Assembly: GCA_964525555.1 (NCBI GenBank)
Contig: CAZGHN010000004.1
Span: 120,216-184,215, forward strand
Origin: JAFGHJ01 sp964525555
GTDB lineage: Bacteria > Hydrothermota > UBA3072
Reading direction: 5' to 3'
DNA: 64,000 bases
Of this stretch, positions 61,344 to 64,000 are shown piece by piece (position 1 is the stretch's first letter; the number at the start of each line of letters is the position of its first letter). The notes under the pieces were generated by a model that was given only the letters and a program-made list of their open reading frames with translations, did no database searches and was not told where the DNA came from. Made by a program: the position numbers and the translations under genes.

Positions 61344-62237
61344 TTAGTTTTTGGGTCTAAGTTTTTGAATAATAGCGCTGCTTAACCAAAAGATTCCTGA
61401 TTTATTTGTGCTTTCATTATATCCGCTAAAGAAAAGATACTTGCCATCCGGAGAAACATATGGGAAAGCGCTCTGGTAATCGAAATTCATTTTTTTACTT
61501 AGATTAATAGGTTTGGACCAATTCCCATCATTCGTCCGAAATGTTATATAAATTCTTCTGTCTTTTTCCTCCATACTTGGTCTTGTAGAACAGAATAAAA
61601 AATAACTTTCATCCGGAGAAATAAAGGGATATATTTCAAGATATTTTGTATTTATACTATCTCCTAAAAGTTCTGGTGTTAAATATTTTCCATTTACATA
61701 TCTTGCTCTATAAAGACCACGATTAAGCATAGCTCCATTTAATTCACCGGTAAAATATATTGTGCCATCTTTCGTAAATGTTGGCTGTGATTCTAATTTT
61801 TCCGAGTTGACCGGTTTTCCTAAATTTTTAGGTTCACTCCATCCGTTCTTAACTCTTTCAACATACCAAATGTCTAAACTCCCATATCCGCCATCTCGAG
61901 ACACTTGATAGTATATTTTGTTTCCATCAAGTGAAAAGCATGGTGCTTGACAGTTACTTTCAGAAAAAGATGCTTCCGCAGGATTTGTCCATGAATTATC
62001 CTCAAATTTCATAAACATAATTTTGGGCGGTATGACCGGCCAGTATATTTCTTTTCCGTCGGGCGAGAAGGTTGGAAAGCCATGAAGCGTATATTTACCG
62101 GATATAACATCCGGAGCAAAAACTTCTGGTATATCTCCCGGAGGAGCTTGGCCTAAGTATTCCCAGGATTTATCTTGTCCGTATAAGTTAATCCCTAAAA
62201 GACAAAGAACCAGTAATAAGAAAAAATTTTGTTTCAT
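61344..62237 (-). CDS. Exported PD40 (WD40-like) propeller protein
   Basis: 297 residues. Signal peptide (FFLLLVLCLLGINLYGQ). Six or so PD40 blades follow, of the type PTFSPDGKEIYW, PCFSLDGNKIYYQV, PTFTKDGTIYFTGE, PFISPDESYFLFCSTR and PYVSPDGKYLFFSG, a TolB-like six-bladed propeller with no other domain. No peptidase or OmpA domain is attached. The Met at 62237 lies 7 bp after the -10 box and has no Shine-Dalgarno sequence; the frame also opens further upstream at 62297 but through the promoter. Probably periplasmic. The S41 peptidase gene lies upstream on the same strand. Confidence 0.82.
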   Translation of the reverse strand: MKQNFFLLLVLCLLGINLYGQDKSWEYLGQAPPGDIPEVFAPDVISGKYTLHGFPTFSPDGKEIYWPVIPPKIMFMKFEDNSWTNPAEASFSESNCQAPCFSLDGNKIYYQVSRDGGYGSLDIWYVERVKNGWSEPKNLGKPVNSEKLESQPTFTKDGTIYFTGELNGAMLNRGLYRARYVNGKYLTPELLGDSINTKYLEIYPFISPDESYFLFCSTRPSMEEKDRRIYITFRTNDGNWSKPINLSKKMNFDYQSAFPYVSPDGKYLFFSGYNESTNKSGIFWLSSAIIQKLRPKN

Positions 62238-62244
62238 GTTTCTA

Positions 62245-62273
62245 TTTATATTGTAAATATGAATGTTTGTCAA
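62245..62273 (-). promoter_or_regulatory. Promoter of the PD40 gene, leaderless geometry
   Basis: Minus strand: TTGACA (62268-62273), 17-bp spacer, TATAAA (62245-62250), then 7 bp and the ATG at 62237. Confidence 0.82.
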
Positions 62274-62387
62274 GGAATTTTTTAGCCACAAAGACACTAA
62301 GGCACGAAGGGTTTATTTGTTGTTTTTTAACTAAAACCTAAAACCCGAGACCTAATACCTATTCGCTGTCGGCTTTTTTTGTTTTAA
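62274..62387. repeat. Repeat words
   Basis: TAGCCACAAAGACACTAAGG (62283) and ACTAAAACCTAAAACCCGAG (62330), next to the -35 box. No gene. Confidence 0.5.
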
Positions 62388-63827
62388 CTACTCAACTTTT
62401 TTTATCAAATCCAAAGTATATTCCAATATCTCATCTTTTTCGGTCAATAAGTCATCGCTTACTATATAATCAGGTACGGTTCCTTTCAATGAAGTATCGC
62501 CGTTTGCTCTGATAAAATAAGCAGCAGGAAAAGTGACTGTCGTCTGTGTATTGGGAAGTTTAAATTGTCTGGCATTGCCGTACGTAACAGGTGTTGTCTG
62601 TTCCCCGATAATTTTTCCGAATCCATAATCCTGTATCATAGCTGAGACAACAATTGCTTCTGAAAAGCTAAAACGATTTATTAAAACATAAACATTACCT
62701 TTAAAACTCAATGAATCCTTTCTCGGCTGAAATTTATATTCCGCTAATGGTATTTCAAATCGACTGCCGTCTTGTCTGGATAACACTTCTTTTTTGATAT
62801 CTGAAAAAAAACGGGAAGTATCTTCAGATTCTTTCCAGAAATCTTTGTTAATCTCACTTGTTCTAATGAATAGTTTAGAGCCGCCAATAAATGGTTCGTC
62901 GGCAAAAAAAGCAACCATTGGGTTACTAAAAGTTGCCGCTCCGCCAGGGTTTCCTCTTAAATCGATTATTAAGTCATGAGTTTTTTTCTTATGAATTAAG
63001 GTAAAGCACGAATCCAGGAAACGAATAAACTTTGTATTGTCTATAATTTCACTGTTTATTTGAGTCTTTCCATCTGTTGGGGGATTATAGAACTGTCCCG
63101 GTCGCAGATAAGCTGTTTGATCGATAAAAGTAAATTCTTTTGACGGGTTAATTAGTGGTTTCTTTCCAGCCATTTTACCTTCAAATTCACCCCCGGAAAG
63201 CGATGATACCTTAATACTTATTTGTTTTCCACCAGCTTTCTTAATGATTACTTTGTAGTTTTTCTTTTCTCCATTTACCACCCAAAAAAGGCGGGGAAAT
63301 GATAAAAGTTCAATCTGAGTGTTTTTTGAATAATTATTTTCGCCAGACAGGTATGTGTATATATCTTTCATTACTACTTCTATTGGTTTTTCATTTATGG
63401 AGACAATTTCGTCTCCTTTTGCAATGGAAGTCACAGTAGAAAAATTATCAAGAACAAAAGTTCTATTATCCTTGAAGTAAAGATCGAGAGGAAAAACCGT
63501 TCCTCCGTTTTGGAGATAAGCCCCATAGGAACTTATAGGTAGTTTGATTGCGCAATGTCCGAGTTTTGATAATGCAGTAAAGGGCTGAAAAAGCCTGTTT
63601 ATTTGAATTAATGTAAGCGAATCTTTGATTGAATTCATAATATGTTTATATTCTTTATCGAAGATTTCTTTTGGAGTGTTTACATATAAATCATAATGTG
63701 ATTTATCCAGAGTTTCATAAAGAAACTTTAAATCTTCTTTAATTTCCTGGGAACTAAATTTCATTCGGTTTTGTGCAAAGCAAGGCAAACTCAATAAAAT
63801 AACTAATGATATAAGTCTGATTTTCAT
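62388..63827 (-). CDS. Exported S41-family peptidase
   Basis: 479 residues. Signal peptide (LISLVILLSLPCFAQ). An N-terminal helical part (EIKEDLKFLYETLDKSHYDLY) is followed by a PDZ-like segment at about 115-195 (GTVFPLDLYF ... VTSIAKGDEIVSINEKPIE) and an S41 core at about 240-460: LIIDLRGNPGGAA and YVLINRFSFSEAIVVSAMIQDY (nucleophile Ser in SFSEA), GKIIGEQT. The usual catalytic Lys is likely in the IIGEQT region or replaced. Role: processing of periplasmic proteins; substrate unknown. AAGGAGAG precedes the ATG. It lies upstream of the PD40 gene but has a separate promoter. Confidence 0.85.
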   Translation of the reverse strand: MKIRLISLVILLSLPCFAQNRMKFSSQEIKEDLKFLYETLDKSHYDLYVNTPKEIFDKEYKHIMNSIKDSLTLIQINRLFQPFTALSKLGHCAIKLPISSYGAYLQNGGTVFPLDLYFKDNRTFVLDNFSTVTSIAKGDEIVSINEKPIEVVMKDIYTYLSGENNYSKNTQIELLSFPRLFWVVNGEKKNYKVIIKKAGGKQISIKVSSLSGGEFEGKMAGKKPLINPSKEFTFIDQTAYLRPGQFYNPPTDGKTQINSEIIDNTKFIRFLDSCFTLIHKKKTHDLIIDLRGNPGGAATFSNPMVAFFADEPFIGGSKLFIRTSEINKDFWKESEDTSRFFSDIKKEVLSRQDGSRFEIPLAEYKFQPRKDSLSFKGNVYVLINRFSFSEAIVVSAMIQDYGFGKIIGEQTTPVTYGNARQFKLPNTQTTVTFPAAYFIRANGDTSLKGTVPDYIVSDDLLTEKDEILEYTLDLIKKVE

Positions 63828-63851
63828 AAACTCTCCTTTTTATTATTATAT

Positions 63852-63906
63852 GTTAAATTAAGGAAAATATTCAATGTCAAGAAGGAATTTCCGCAAAAGC
63901 GGAAAT
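63852..63906 (-). promoter_or_regulatory. Promoter with adjacent inverted repeat (copy 5)
   Basis: Minus strand: TTGACA (63875-63880), 17-bp spacer, weak TTTAAC (63852-63857). A perfect 8-bp inverted repeat, ATTTCCGC (63887-63894) / GCGGAAAT (63899-63906) around AAAA, lies 6 bp upstream of the -35 box. Confidence 0.68.
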
Positions 63907-63945
63907 CGTTATTAGTAAATTAGCAGATTGGTGAAAATAACGACC

Positions 63946-64000
63946 GATTACTAAGATATCATCTTAGATTAAAGGATACTTTTGAAGATATGGAAAAAGA
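63946..64000 (+). mobile_element. Truncated second copy of the IS110 transposase (runs off the window)
   Basis: The last 55 bp are identical to 58836-58890 inside the transposase gene (translation LLRYHLRLKDTFEDMEKE). The match begins abruptly at 63946; sequence before it is intergenic repeat. So a 5'-truncated copy, missing at least the first 180 codons, starts here. Confidence 0.85.

Overview
The window is 64 kb of AT-rich DNA (roughly one third G+C by eye) from a Gram-negative bacterium. It carries a normal housekeeping set, two tandem serine tRNAs, lipoproteins, an outer-membrane beta-barrel domain and several secreted proteins. At least two of these end in a C-terminal module resembling the type IX secretion (T9SS type A) sorting domain. 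That module, PD40/BNR propeller proteins, a MEMO-AMMECR1 protein and a DUF4416 protein point towards an uncultured lineage near the FCB group (Bacteroidota, Fibrobacterota, Cloacimonadota, WOR-3-like phyla). This placement is inference; no rRNA is present to test it. No phage or CRISPR array was seen. One IS110-family element is complete and a fragment of a second copy lies at the right edge.

Layout. 1-2.4 kb: the end of aspS, then def and argF, overlapping. 2.9-6.4 kb: single genes (VanZ-like, ferritin-like, cysK, trmO, two small proteins), each behind its own promoter. 6.4-10.5 kb, minus strand: a secreted propeller protein and an ECF sigma / anti-sigma / membrane-protein operon. 10.8-20.2 kb: a CNT-type transporter, DUF3795, a large TPR protein, a CreD-like operon, a GH-A-type glycoside hydrolase lipoprotein and a TGS GTPase. 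20.4-22.1 kb: two tRNA-Ser genes directly followed by an exported MEMO-AMMECR1 fusion. 22.4-30.7 kb, minus strand: an LpoA-like lipoprotein, the mnmG-pilD-DUF4416 operon and a hybrid histidine kinase. 31.1-32.9 kb: a glycosyltransferase and a LysE-type exporter. 33.1-36.3 kb, minus strand: recF-DUF721(dciA-like)-gyrB.

The core of the window is a 12-gene run at 36.6-47.8 kb: yceD, rpmF, plsX, fabD, fabG, acpP, fabF, etfB, etfA (with ferredoxin domain), gyrA, a small ORF and an ATP sulfurylase-APS kinase fusion. No gap in it exceeds 29 bp, and it joins lipid synthesis, electron transfer, DNA topology and sulfate activation. From 48 to 64 kb is accessory material: small Cys-rich and YARHG proteins, an AlkD-like glycosylase, a 1357-residue propeller/VWA/beta-barrel protein, a frameshifted double-4Fe-4S reductase, the IS110 element, a PD40 propeller protein and an S41 peptidase.

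Two features run through the window. First, nearly every intergenic gap is packed with dispersed low-complexity 'word' repeats, and these blocks commonly stop next to a sigma-70 -35 box. Second, promoters are close to consensus (TTGACA, 16-17 bp, TATAAT-like), and about eight genes start only 5-13 nt after the -10 box, which predicts leaderless or near-leaderless mRNAs. In the last 12 kb, five minus-strand promoters carry an inverted repeat 1-6 bp upstream of the -35 box. This looks like a portable or regulated promoter module and is the most unusual signal here.
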